NCBI GenBank assembly: GCA_019416685.1
Contig: DXWV01000059.1
Coordinates: 18,234-82,233 of the forward strand
Direction: 5' to 3'
Source: Bacteroides sp.
GTDB lineage: Bacteria; Bacteroidota; Bacteroidia; Bacteroidales; Bacteroidaceae
DNA length: 64,000 nucleotides
Part shown: in pieces, positions 1 to 8,691 of the stretch
How positions within the stretch are numbered: the first letter of the stretch is position 1
How the letters are laid out: each line of letters begins with the position of its first letter
Program-made: the position numbers and the translations under genes
The notes under the pieces: model-generated
The model's input: the letters and a program-made list of their open reading frames with translations, nothing else
Told to the model about the DNA's origin: nothing
Databases searched by the model: none

Positions 1-1335
1 GTAGAAAATTTTTTTACCGATAATCCTTCTATCATCCATTTGGATTCTTTAGATGCTGAATCTATAGGTGAATATTTAGCTTCAGACAAATTGGAGTTTA
101 AAGATATGAAAGGGGGAAATTTGTACCGTAATCACAGATATTTATCTGATGGAGAATTACTCTTTTTGGCAAACTCTGATAAAGTGGAAGAAGTAAGAGG
201 GAAAGTAACATTTAGGGAAGCAAAATATATTTATGAAATGGATGCTTTTAGCGGAGCTATAAAATACTATGAGTGCGGTGATGATAATGGAAGTTGTACA
301 TTTGTAATACCTCCTGCCGGGAGTCTTTTATTATGGGCTTCTCAGACAAAAATAGAAACTCCGGAATCTTTTTGCCAAAGTGATAATTCTGAGAATATTC
401 CTCAAGAGGGAAATACTTTGGTTAAGAGGAATAATGCGAATGTACTTACTATTGATTATTGTAATCTGTTGGTTGATAATAAACAGTATAAAAATATTCA
501 TATTTTCGATGCATCTGACATTGTTTATAAAGCACACGGATTTGCTGCTAATCCATGGAATAGTGAAGTACAATTTAAGAAAAATATTTGTGATCGTGAT
601 ACTTTTGCCACAGGTGGGTTTACTGCTGAATATCACTTTTATATAGATGACGATTTTGACTATTCCTCTATAAAGGCTGTAGTGGAAAGACCCTCATTGT
701 GGGACGTTTATATAAATGGTAATAAGATAAAAAATCTACCAGGGGAGTGGTGGATAGACCGTGATTGGGGTGTATATAAGTTAGGGAAGTATTTGAAAAG
801 AGGAAATAATAGTATCTCAATTCGAATGTATCCTATGAGTATTTATGCAGAGTTGGAACAGGTTTTTATTATTGGAGAATTTTCATTGATGCCAGCGGAA
901 CAAGGATGGAAAATGAAAGCTCCTGTAAAACCTCGTTTAGGAAGTTGGAAGGAACAAGGTTGTCCTTTCTATTATGCAGACTTTAGTTATATCCATGATT
1001 ATAATCTAAAGAAAGGAAATGACCTGTACATAGTGGAGGCATCTTGCTGGAATGGAACTGTAGCGGAGGTTTTAGTAAACGGAAAATCTGCCGGCGTTCT
1101 GTTCGGTGAACCTTATCAACTGGATGTAACTCCTTATATAATATCCGGAAGTAATAGAGTGGAAGTTAAGGTTATAGGTAGTTTAAAGAATTTACTGGGG
1201 CCTTTTCATAATAAATCTAAGGCAGGTAGGGTGACTCCCAATTATTGGAAAAAGTCAGGAGCTTATCCTTCTGGAGATGCATATGATCTATTAGATTATG
1301 GATTGAATAATGATTTTGTAATGATAAAAAAATAA
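1..1335 (+). CDS. Glycoside hydrolase, C-terminal part (GH106/GH2-like), 5' truncated by window
   Basis: The reading frame is open from base 1, so this is the last 444 residues of a larger protein. The early part has a pattern of the type YRNHRYL-DGELLFLANS, followed by a VTFR segment and a D-x-SGAIKYY segment. This resembles the C-terminal half of GH106-like rhamnosidase or related GH2-like secreted hydrolases, where an accessory beta-sandwich reports on the non-catalytic end. Later residues (WDVYINGNKIKN, then VLVNGKSAGVLFGEPYQLDV) look like a galactose-binding-type beta-sandwich that carries a small carbohydrate-binding loop. No catalytic residues can be assigned because the catalytic domain lies outside the window. 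The next gene starts 9 bases downstream, so the two are probably co-transcribed. Base composition is AT-rich compared with the rest of the window. Family assignment is by motif memory only; a sugar-binding domain protein of another GH family is possible. Confidence 0.6.
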   Translation, partial: VENFFTDNPSIIHLDSLDAESIGEYLASDKLEFKDMKGGNLYRNHRYLSDGELLFLANSDKVEEVRGKVTFREAKYIYEMDAFSGAIKYYECGDDNGSCTFVIPPAGSLLLWASQTKIETPESFCQSDNSENIPQEGNTLVKRNNANVLTIDYCNLLVDNKQYKNIHIFDASDIVYKAHGFAANPWNSEVQFKKNICDRDTFATGGFTAEYHFYIDDDFDYSSIKAVVERPSLWDVYINGNKIKNLPGEWWIDRDWGVYKLGKYLKRGNNSISIRMYPMSIYAELEQVFIIGEFSLMPAEQGWKMKAPVKPRLGSWKEQGCPFYYADFSYIHDYNLKKGNDLYIVEASCWNGTVAEVLVNGKSAGVLFGEPYQLDVTPYIISGSNRVEVKVIGSLKNLLGPFHNKSKAGRVTPNYWKKSGAYPSGDAYDLLDYGLNNDFVMIKK

Positions 1336-1344
1336 CAATTTAAA

Positions 1345-2124
1345 ATGAAAAGATTATATTTCTGTTTTTTTTTAGTATGCCTGTATACTTCTTTGGCTTT
1401 TTCTCAAGATACACTGAAGTTACGTATTATGACTTATAATTTACGTTTTGGAGAGAAAGCATCCTTAGAACAACTGGCAGAACATATAAAGGCTTTTGAC
1501 CCGGATTTTGTTGCTTTACAAGAAGTAGATGTAAAAACATACAGGGAGAGAGCACCTTTACAGAATGGTAAAAATTTTATTAGCGAGCTGGGTTATCGTA
1601 CAGGTATGCTTTCTTTATATGGAAAGTCCATAGAGTATAAAGATGGATATTATGGTATTGGAATTTTATCAAAACATCCTTATATAAGTGTTGATAAGAC
1701 AATGCTTGCTCAACCTCAGAAGGATAAAGAACAGCGAGTTATGCTTCAGGCAAAATTTGAGGTCAATGGAAAAGATACTATTGTATTTGCTTCTACTCAT
1801 TTAGATTATTTTTCGGCAGAAACAAGAAATATACAAATAGAGGAAATTCAGAGGATATTAGAACAATCACTCTATCCGGTTATACTTGGGGGAGATTTTA
1901 ATGCTCGTCCTGATTCAAAAGAAATTAGAATGGGAATGAGTAACTGGCAATTGCTTACCGACAATGATAATACGGTACCAGCTCATGCTCCCAAATATAA
2001 AATAGATTATTTATATGGATATCCTAAAGATATATGGAATATTTCTTGGTCACAAGCTATACACTCTCAACTTTCAGATCATTTACCGATAATTACAGAA
2101 GTTAATTTGCTTATCAATAAATAA
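1345..2124 (+). CDS. Secreted endonuclease/exonuclease/phosphatase family protein
   Basis: The 259-residue protein has a signal peptide (hydrophobic stretch ending near ALAFSQ-like residues 17-21) and the full set of EEP-fold motifs: MTYNLRFG near residue 30, LQEVD near 60, a STHLDYF block near 152, GGDFNARPDS near 183, DYLYG near 221 and SDHLPI near 244. Members of this family hydrolyse phosphodiester bonds in nucleic acids, sphingomyelin or inositol phosphates using a metal ion; the actual substrate cannot be read from the sequence. Export and position between a glycoside hydrolase and a beta-helix protein suggest a nutrient-scavenging or glycan-locus role, for example removing phosphate-linked groups. 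That is inference. The spacing of 9 bases upstream and 27 bases downstream suggests one operon. Confidence 0.85.
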   Translation: MKRLYFCFFLVCLYTSLAFSQDTLKLRIMTYNLRFGEKASLEQLAEHIKAFDPDFVALQEVDVKTYRERAPLQNGKNFISELGYRTGMLSLYGKSIEYKDGYYGIGILSKHPYISVDKTMLAQPQKDKEQRVMLQAKFEVNGKDTIVFASTHLDYFSAETRNIQIEEIQRILEQSLYPVILGGDFNARPDSKEIRMGMSNWQLLTDNDNTVPAHAPKYKIDYLYGYPKDIWNISWSQAIHSQLSDHLPIITEVNLLINK

Positions 2125-2151
2125 TTTGTTAATTCTTAAAAGTAAGTAGAA

Positions 2152-3732
2152 ATGAAAAAAAGTTTATTATTTGGTTTAATGTTAGGTTCTATGATGAACC
2201 TTTCTGCTACAACTTTGGTAGTAACGTCATCTGATTACAAAGAGACAACAGTAGGCAGTTTACCATACTGTGTTAAAAATGCAGTAGATGGAGATGTTAT
2301 CGAATTTGATTTTGATGGAATGGAAATCAATTTAGCTGGTGGAACAATGCTTATTCAAGGTAAAAGCATAACAATAAATGGAATTAATAAGAAAAACAAT
2401 CAAAAGATCGCCCTTACAGGCTCCGGATATTTTTCAATATTTGAAATTAGTAAGAGTGAAGAAGAAAATTCTACCGCAGGGACTCTTTTTTTGAATGATA
2501 TTGTAATTCATAATATAGTAGAAGGAAGTGATAGTGCGATAAAGGGTATTGGCGGTGGAAAACTGGTTGCTACAAATTGTGAGTTTACTAATTTGGAGAG
2601 TGGAACAATGGGAGCTGTGCTCAATTTTAATCATTCTCCTTTTGAATTGGAACGGTGTATTTTTAAGAATAATATAAGTTCCGCTGAGGAACCTACAGAA
2701 GGTGGAGGTGCAATTCGCCTGTATGGTACAGGAAGTAAGGTAATTATAAATTCTTGTTCTTTTATAGGGAATGTATCATACAATAGAGGTGGGGCTATTT
2801 ATGCTCAAAATGGTTCGGAAATAACAGCTTACAATTGTACTTTTACACAGAATGAAGCAGTCTCTCCAGATCGGAAAGGTACGGACGGGGGAACTACAGA
2901 TAGAGGTGGAGCTCTTTTCTTGGCAGGTTCTAGCAGTAATACAACGGCCCATCTGATCAATTGTACTATTGCAGGAAATATAGCCAGGACTGCAGGTGGT
3001 GGTTTGGCGATGTTATCCAGTGGAACCGGACGGTCTACTGCAACATTGATTAATACCATTATTGCTTATAATATTCATGAAGTATCAAATCCCGGATACA
3101 ATGATTTGAGGGAATTTCTGAAAGAAGGAGATAATGTAGGTGATGTGGCTAATGCCTATAATTGTATTTATGGTGTTGCAACTACAGCTTTTAATAATCG
3201 TATAAAACCTAATACAGTACAAATTACCGCTGCAGACGCTAATGTATTTGAAACAACCGAGCTGTTTACCATTGATAACAATAAAAATAATTGTATTAGA
3301 CCATTTATTAAAGAAATAGATAGAACGCCAATTGCTATGATAGCTTCTGATGGTATAGCTAATGGAACAGGAACTCCGACCACTCCATTAACGGCTCCTG
3401 CCAAACTTGAAATCCCCCAAGTAGATCAGATGGGAAATGACAGACCTGCAACACCGTCAATAGGAGCTGTTGAGTATAAGAAGCTTACTTCTGTAAAAAG
3501 GATTGCAGAAGAAGGTTCTATAAAAATATGGAGTAATGGGTCATTTATATATGTATCAGGTTTGACGAATGGTGCTTTTATTTCAATTTATGATGTTAAT
3601 GGACAGTTAATAAAGAATGTAAATTTGGATAATAGCGGCTATTTTGACTTAACAGGTATAGACCGTAAAATGATTGTTGTGAAGGTTGAAACAGATGATA
3701 TTGTGAAAACTACAAAAATTCTGATGGAATAA
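2152..3732 (+). CDS. Secreted right-handed beta-helix protein with T9SS-like C-terminal domain
   Basis: The protein has 526 residues and an N-terminal signal peptide (MKKSLLFGLMLGSMMNLSA). Residues about 30-440 contain repeated short strands typical of a parallel beta-helix, with recurrent N-C-x-F and GGAI/GGAL motifs (for example GGAIYAQNGSEITAYNCTF and GGALFLAGSS) and an SLPYCV...DGDVIEFD opening, as in choice-of-anchor Q or polymorphic-outer-membrane-type proteins. Such folds occur in pectin-lyase-like enzymes and in adhesins; no catalytic set could be identified. The last about 75 residues (SIKIWSNGSFIYVSG, then SIYDVNGQLIKN, ending VKVETDDIVKTTKILME) have the layout of type IX secretion C-terminal domains. 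It is the last gene of the first operon. Function is unknown beyond surface location or secretion. Confidence 0.75.
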   Translation: MKKSLLFGLMLGSMMNLSATTLVVTSSDYKETTVGSLPYCVKNAVDGDVIEFDFDGMEINLAGGTMLIQGKSITINGINKKNNQKIALTGSGYFSIFEISKSEEENSTAGTLFLNDIVIHNIVEGSDSAIKGIGGGKLVATNCEFTNLESGTMGAVLNFNHSPFELERCIFKNNISSAEEPTEGGGAIRLYGTGSKVIINSCSFIGNVSYNRGGAIYAQNGSEITAYNCTFTQNEAVSPDRKGTDGGTTDRGGALFLAGSSSNTTAHLINCTIAGNIARTAGGGLAMLSSGTGRSTATLINTIIAYNIHEVSNPGYNDLREFLKEGDNVGDVANAYNCIYGVATTAFNNRIKPNTVQITAADANVFETTELFTIDNNKNNCIRPFIKEIDRTPIAMIASDGIANGTGTPTTPLTAPAKLEIPQVDQMGNDRPATPSIGAVEYKKLTSVKRIAEEGSIKIWSNGSFIYVSGLTNGAFISIYDVNGQLIKNVNLDNSGYFDLTGIDRKMIVVKVETDDIVKTTKILME

Positions 3733-3896
3733 TATAAGAGTTTTCAAGAATACTTTTTATTGAGATTCTCTTTTTGTTTATAGAGGAAGAAGTCGAAGGA
3801 AGGGAGTTGGAGAATGGCTGTTGAGTATTTCTCCTCCTTCCCCTTTGAAGTACGCTTTATGGGTGAAAGAGAAATATTTAATCATTATTTTTTTGA
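3733..3896 (+). other. Intergenic region with imperfect hairpin
   Basis: A purine-rich stretch (GGAAGGGAGTTGGAGAA, about 3798-3814) faces a complementary pyrimidine-rich stretch (TTCTCCTCCTTCCCC, about 3830-3845). They can form an imperfect hairpin that may terminate transcription from the upstream operon. No clear TAnnTTTG promoter box was found before the GH89 gene at 3897. Confidence 0.35.
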
Positions 3897-6062
3897 ATGA
3901 AAAACATGAAGCATTTACTTTTATCCATTCTTTATTTATTTATGTTTAGTGCCTGTACGTCTCCATCTGTTTCTGAAGATATAATAGCTCCTGCCAGGAA
4001 ATTGATAGAACGTCAAATAGGAGATAGGGCTATTGATATTCAGTTACAATTTATAGAACCGGTTAACGGAAAAGAAACCTTTGAAATAGAGGCCCGGGAT
4101 GGGGTACTGGTTCTAAAAGGAAGTAGTACCGTAGCTATTTGTTACGCATTTCATACCTACTTGAAGGAGGCTTGCCATGCCATGAAAACCTGGAGTGGAG
4201 AACATGTAGAGTTACCTGAAATATGGCCTGATTATATCGCTAAAAAGCAAACGACTCCTTATACGTACAGATACTTTCTGAATGTTTGTACTTATGGTTA
4301 TACTACTCCCTATTGGAATTGGGAACGTTGGGAAAAAGAAATAGACTGGATGGCCCTTAGGGGGGTAAATATGCCTTTGGCTACTGTGGCGAGTGAAGCG
4401 ATTGCCGAAAGAGTATGGTTACGTATGGGACTTACAAAAGAAGAAATTCGGGAGTTTTTTACAGCACCTGCTCACTTGCCATGGCACCGTATGGGCAACC
4501 TGAATACATGGGATGGGCCTTTGTCCGATAAATGGCAAGAAAGTCAGATTGAGATGCAACATCTTATTATTAATCGTATGCGTGAGCTGGGAATGCAACC
4601 GATAGCTCCGGCGTTTGCGGGGTTTGTACCGATGGCTTTTGCAGAAAAACACCCTGCTGTAAAATTCAAACATTTGAAATGGGGAGGATTTGATGATAAA
4701 TACAATGCTTATGTACTTCCTCCGGATTCTCCGTTTTTTGAAGAGATTGGGAAGATGTTTATTGAGGAATGGGAGAAAGAGTTTGGTAGAAATACTTATT
4801 ATCTTTCAGACAGTTTTAACGAAATGGAGCTTCCGATAGAAAAAGAGGATATAGAAGGAAAGCATAAGATTTTGGCTCAATATGGCGAATCTATCTACCG
4901 TTCTATCACGGCAGGTAATCCGGATGCAGTATGGGTTACGCAAGGATGGACTTTTGGATACCAACATTCTTTTTGGGATAAAGAGAGTTTACAGGCTCTG
5001 TTGAGCCGGGTACCGGATGATAAAATGATTATTGTAGATTTGGGAAATGATTACCCCAAATGGGTTTGGAACACAGAACAGACTTGGAAAGTACACGATG
5101 GTTTCTACGGTAAAAAATGGATATTTAGCTATGTTCCCAATTTTGGTGGAAAAACTCCTATGACTGGTGATTTGCAGATGTATGCCTCTTCTTCTTCTGA
5201 AGCATTACATTCCAAATCTTGTGGAAATCTTATAGGATTTGGTTCTGCTCCCGAAGGACTTGAAAATAATGAAGTAGTTTATGAACTATTGGCTGATATG
5301 GGGTGGACGGATCAGAGTATAGATCTTGATAAATGGTTAAAGTCATATTGTGAAGCTCGCTATGGGAAATATCCGGATGCAATGAAAGAGGCTTGGGTAT
5401 TATTTAGAAAAAGTGCTTATAGTTCACTTTACTCTTATCCTCGTTTTACCTGGCAGACAGTAATTCCGGATCAGAGACGAATTAGTAAGATGGATACCAG
5501 TGATAATTTTTTGCGTGCTGTTGAATTGTTTCTTACTTGTGCAGACAGTTTGCAAAACTCGGAACTTTATGTGAATGATGCTATAGAGTATGCTGCATAT
5601 TATATGGCTGCCAAAGCAGACAAACTCTATATGAAAGCTCTTGAAGAAAATACTACTGGTGATAAGCTTGCGGCAGAATACACATTGAGACAGGTTGTTG
5701 ACTTGTTGTTGGATGTGGATAAGCTTCTTGCTTCACATCCCCTTTATCGTCTTGAAGAGTGGGTAGAATTAGCAAGAAACAACGGTACCACTTCCGAAGA
5801 AAAGGATAAGTATGAATCAAATGCAAAACGTCTTATTACTACTTGGGGAGGATTTCAGGAGGATTATGCTGCCCGTTTCTGGAGTGGATTAATAAAAGAC
5901 TACTATATACCACGTTTAAAGCTTTACTTTTCCAAGCAGCGGGAAGATTTGGATCGTTGGGAAGAAACATGGATAAATACTCCATGGCACAACACAACCA
6001 AACCATTTGAAAATCCTGTTAATACTGCCGTTGAACTTGTGAATAAAGCAAAGGTGTTTTGA
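3897..6062 (+). CDS. Alpha-N-acetylglucosaminidase (GH89), lipoprotein
   Basis: This 721-residue protein is a member of the NAGLU/GH89 family, which removes non-reducing terminal alpha-linked GlcNAc with retention. The N terminus has a lipobox ending at Cys20 (MFSAC), so it is probably a membrane-anchored lipoprotein. Family hallmarks include RYFLNVCTYGYTTPYWNWERWE near 125, WMALRGVNMPLA near 151 and LPWHRMGNLNTWDGPL near 194. The two catalytic glutamates expected from the family are present: Glu309 in DSFNEM and Glu453 in SAPEGLENNEVVY. The conserved PNFGG motif is near 414. The length is in the usual range. A second ATG lies 9 bases downstream, so the start could be either. A terminator-like hairpin follows. 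A second, divergent GH89 gene lies at 9783; possible substrates are heparan/heparosan ends, gastric-type alpha-GlcNAc mucin caps, or other alpha-GlcNAc glycoconjugates. Confidence 0.95.
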   Translation: MKNMKHLLLSILYLFMFSACTSPSVSEDIIAPARKLIERQIGDRAIDIQLQFIEPVNGKETFEIEARDGVLVLKGSSTVAICYAFHTYLKEACHAMKTWSGEHVELPEIWPDYIAKKQTTPYTYRYFLNVCTYGYTTPYWNWERWEKEIDWMALRGVNMPLATVASEAIAERVWLRMGLTKEEIREFFTAPAHLPWHRMGNLNTWDGPLSDKWQESQIEMQHLIINRMRELGMQPIAPAFAGFVPMAFAEKHPAVKFKHLKWGGFDDKYNAYVLPPDSPFFEEIGKMFIEEWEKEFGRNTYYLSDSFNEMELPIEKEDIEGKHKILAQYGESIYRSITAGNPDAVWVTQGWTFGYQHSFWDKESLQALLSRVPDDKMIIVDLGNDYPKWVWNTEQTWKVHDGFYGKKWIFSYVPNFGGKTPMTGDLQMYASSSSEALHSKSCGNLIGFGSAPEGLENNEVVYELLADMGWTDQSIDLDKWLKSYCEARYGKYPDAMKEAWVLFRKSAYSSLYSYPRFTWQTVIPDQRRISKMDTSDNFLRAVELFLTCADSLQNSELYVNDAIEYAAYYMAAKADKLYMKALEENTTGDKLAAEYTLRQVVDLLLDVDKLLASHPLYRLEEWVELARNNGTTSEEKDKYESNAKRLITTWGGFQEDYAARFWSGLIKDYYIPRLKLYFSKQREDLDRWEETWINTPWHNTTKPFENPVNTAVELVNKAKVF

Positions 6063-6079
6063 TTTTGTTTTCAGGTAAG

Positions 6080-6134
6080 CAGAGTATCCCCCCTTCTCTT
6101 GTAAATATTGCAAGAGAAGTACTCTGTCTTTTTA
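6080..6134 (+). terminator. Intrinsic terminator after first GH89 gene
   Basis: Two nested stems are visible: CAGAGTA (6080-6086) with TACTCTG (6120-6126), and TTCTCTTG (6094-6101) with CAAGAGAA (6111-6118). They are followed by TCTTTTTATC on the plus strand. Confidence 0.75.
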
Positions 6135-6156
6135 TCTGATAAGAGTAATAAAGTCT

Positions 6157-6164
6157 TATCTTTG
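6157..6164 (+). promoter_or_regulatory. -7 box TATCTTTG for the glycerate kinase operon
   Basis: An exact match to the Bacteroidota -7 consensus TAnnTTTG, located 30 bases before the start codon at 6194 and directly after a terminator. It marks the start of the 6194-11966 operon. Confidence 0.7.
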
Positions 6165-6193
6165 GTAAATTTTTAATTTGCAAATTATGCTGT

Positions 6194-7336
6194 ATGAGAA
6201 AGATAATTCTTGCTTTTGATTCATTTAAAGGATCTGTAGGTTCGCTTGACATTGCCCGATATGCTGCACAAGCTATCTTGAAAGAGTGTCCCCGTTGTGA
6301 ATTGATCCATTTTCCGATTGCAGATGGTGGAGAAGGAACCACAGAAGCAATTTGTACTCAATTGGATGTAAATAGGGTTTCTTGTATTGTTCATGATCCA
6401 CTGATGAATCCGATAGAAGTTTCGTATGGAATAACTAAAGACGGGAAAACAGCAATCTTTGAGATGGCTTCTGCCAGTGGACTTCCTCTGATTCCTATTG
6501 CTTTGAGAAACCCAATGCATACTTCTTCTTTCGGAACTGGAGAAATTATTTTGGATGCATTGAATCGTGGATGTCGTCATTTCATTATGGGTATAGGTGG
6601 TAGTGCAACAAATGATGCCGGTATGGGTATGATGCACGCTTTGGGGATTCGTTTTCTGGACAAAGAAAAGAAAGAACTTGAGCCGAAGGGGAGCAATCTT
6701 ATCCATATTGCATTTATGGATACTACTGCTTTACATCCAGCTTTAAAGGAGTCGGTTTTTACAATAGCTTGTGATGTAAATAATCCATTCTATGGGCCAC
6801 AAGGGGCTGCGTTTGTTTTTGCTCCACAAAAAGGAGCAAGCCCGGACGAAGTTAAAGCATTGGATGAGGGCTTACAACACTATGCTAATATTCTTAAGGA
6901 ACAGACAGGGATAGACATAACCTCCATAGCTGGTGCCGGTGCGGCTGGTGGTATGGGTGGGGGAATACTACCTTTTTTGAATGCAACATTGAAGCCGGGC
7001 ATTGATACAATTTTGGATATTCTTCATTTTAGGGAGTATGCTCAGGAGGCAGACCTTATTTTTACGGGTGAAGGAAAGCTGGATGTGCAGACAGGTATGG
7101 GAAAAGCATTAGGTGGTATTTTGAAGATAGCTGTTGAAGAAAATATCCCCGTCATAGCATTAGGAGGATGTGTAGAGGCTGTAGAGCAACTGAATGGAAT
7201 GGGATTTACGGCAGTATTGTCTATTCAGCCGTCTCCTGTCTCTTTAGATCAGGCTATGCAACAGGAATTTGCTCTTAAGAATATCGAAAGAACCGTGACT
7301 CAACTTATACGTATTATTAAATGCTTTAAGTCGTAA
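6194..7336 (+). CDS. Glycerate kinase, type GlxK/GarK
   Basis: A 380-residue cytoplasmic enzyme of the glycerate kinase type 1 family (PF02595), which phosphorylates D-glycerate with ATP, usually to 2-phosphoglycerate. Diagnostic motifs are DSFKGSVGSLDIA near residue 9, ADGGEGTTEA near 47, GIGGSATNDAGMGMMHALG near 132 and TGEGKLDVQTGMGKALGG near 290. The length matches the family. It is the first gene of an operon with a GntP-type permease, an HGSNAT-like protein and a GH89 enzyme. The pair kinase plus permease implies that the cell imports glycerate or a related hydroxy acid and feeds it to lower glycolysis. Why this is coupled to alpha-GlcNAc release is not known from the sequence. The ATG at 6194 is chosen because it aligns with the usual N terminus; an upstream ATG at 6187 is in a different frame. 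Confidence 0.93.
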   Translation: MRKIILAFDSFKGSVGSLDIARYAAQAILKECPRCELIHFPIADGGEGTTEAICTQLDVNRVSCIVHDPLMNPIEVSYGITKDGKTAIFEMASASGLPLIPIALRNPMHTSSFGTGEIILDALNRGCRHFIMGIGGSATNDAGMGMMHALGIRFLDKEKKELEPKGSNLIHIAFMDTTALHPALKESVFTIACDVNNPFYGPQGAAFVFAPQKGASPDEVKALDEGLQHYANILKEQTGIDITSIAGAGAAGGMGGGILPFLNATLKPGIDTILDILHFREYAQEADLIFTGEGKLDVQTGMGKALGGILKIAVEENIPVIALGGCVEAVEQLNGMGFTAVLSIQPSPVSLDQAMQQEFALKNIERTVTQLIRIIKCFKS

Positions 7337-7407
7337 AGTGTAAATCAGCTTAAGTGTCGTGGTTAATAAAAGTCACGATTATGAAGCATAAACTATGAAT
7401 CTTTTCT

Positions 7408-8655
7408 ATGACAGCAGTAGGCGCTTTAATCGGATTGTTAGTATCCGTTCTTTTAATCATAAAAAAAATATCTCCGGCTTATAGTTTAATTGCCGGAGCA
7501 ATTGTTGGCGGGTTGTTAGGCGGATTACCATTGACAGAGACAGTAAAGGTGATGACAGATGGTGTTAAAGACGTTACACCAGCCATCATTCGTATTCTTA
7601 CAGCAGGGGTATTGTCCGGTGTGCTTATAAAAACAGGAGCAGCGACTACCATCTCTAATGCTATTATAAATACATTAGGAGAGAAACGGGTATTTGCAGC
7701 ATTAGCTTTGGCCACTATGTTGCTATGCGCTGTTGGTGTTTTTATTGATGTGGCTGTTATTACAGTAGCCCCTATTGCATTGTCTATCGGAAAACGTTTG
7801 GGTTTGTCACCATCCGTACTGTTAATAGCTATGGTTGGTGGAGGAAAATGTGGAAATATCATTTCTCCTAATCCGAATACTATTATTGCAGCAGAAAATT
7901 TTGGTGCGGATTTATCCTCTGTCATGTTCTACAATATTCTTCCGGCAATCGTAGGATTATTGTTTACGGTTTTTGTTATTATCCGACTTATTCCTCAAAA
8001 ACTAACAATTGTCGGACCAGGGCAGAAAGAAGTTACGGATGATAAACAACTACCTTCTCTTACCAGTAGTCTGGTGGCCCCTTTTGTCACTATCATCCTA
8101 CTTGCCCTACGTCCTTTGACCGGCATTACCATCGATCCTTTAATAGCTCTGCCCATCGGCGGAATTTGTGGTATTCTTTGTATGAAACAGTGGAAAAAGA
8201 TTCTGCCGAGTATGGAATACGGTCTCCAAAAAATGTCCACTGTAGCTGTACTTTTAATCGGTACAGGAACAATTGCAGGTGTTATTAAAAACTCTACTCT
8301 AAAAGACTGGATTCTGCAACTACTGGAACAAGCCCACTTCAACGAAATAATGATAGCTCCCGTATCCGGTGCATTAATGTCAGCCGCCACAGCCTCTACT
8401 ACTGCCGGAGCCACTCTCGCTTCCGCCTCTTTTGCCGAAGCAATTCTTGCTGTCGGTATTTCCGCTGCATGGGGAGCTGCCATGATCAACTCCAGTGCCA
8501 CAGTTCTGGATCACTTACCTCATGGCTCTTTTTTTCATGCCACCGGTGGAGTCTGCGAATTGACTTTTAAGCAACGTCTGAAACTCATCCCCTATGAAAC
8601 CCTCATCGGAGCAGTATTGGCAGCCTCTACTACCCTCTTATGTCTTATTTGGTGA
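7408..8655 (+). CDS. GntP-family permease (gluconate/hydroxy-acid:H+ symporter)
   Basis: A 415-residue integral membrane protein with about 11 to 12 hydrophobic segments. It has GntP-family features: an early GALIGLLVSVLLIIKK helix, a conserved GGGKCGNIISPNPNTIIAAENF segment near residue 148, and SAATASTTAGATLASASF near 328. Known family members import gluconate, idonate, fructuronate or glycerate with protons. Because the gene immediately follows a glycerate kinase, glycerate or a close relative is the likeliest substrate, but this is context only. Spacing to the kinase is 71 bases, to the next gene 36. The protein is slightly shorter than the E. coli paralogues. Confidence 0.9.
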   Translation: MTAVGALIGLLVSVLLIIKKISPAYSLIAGAIVGGLLGGLPLTETVKVMTDGVKDVTPAIIRILTAGVLSGVLIKTGAATTISNAIINTLGEKRVFAALALATMLLCAVGVFIDVAVITVAPIALSIGKRLGLSPSVLLIAMVGGGKCGNIISPNPNTIIAAENFGADLSSVMFYNILPAIVGLLFTVFVIIRLIPQKLTIVGPGQKEVTDDKQLPSLTSSLVAPFVTIILLALRPLTGITIDPLIALPIGGICGILCMKQWKKILPSMEYGLQKMSTVAVLLIGTGTIAGVIKNSTLKDWILQLLEQAHFNEIMIAPVSGALMSAATASTTAGATLASASFAEAILAVGISAAWGAAMINSSATVLDHLPHGSFFHATGGVCELTFKQRLKLIPYETLIGAVLAASTTLLCLIW

Positions 8656-8691
8656 TCATCTAATGAATCATAACTCATAAATTATAAACTC

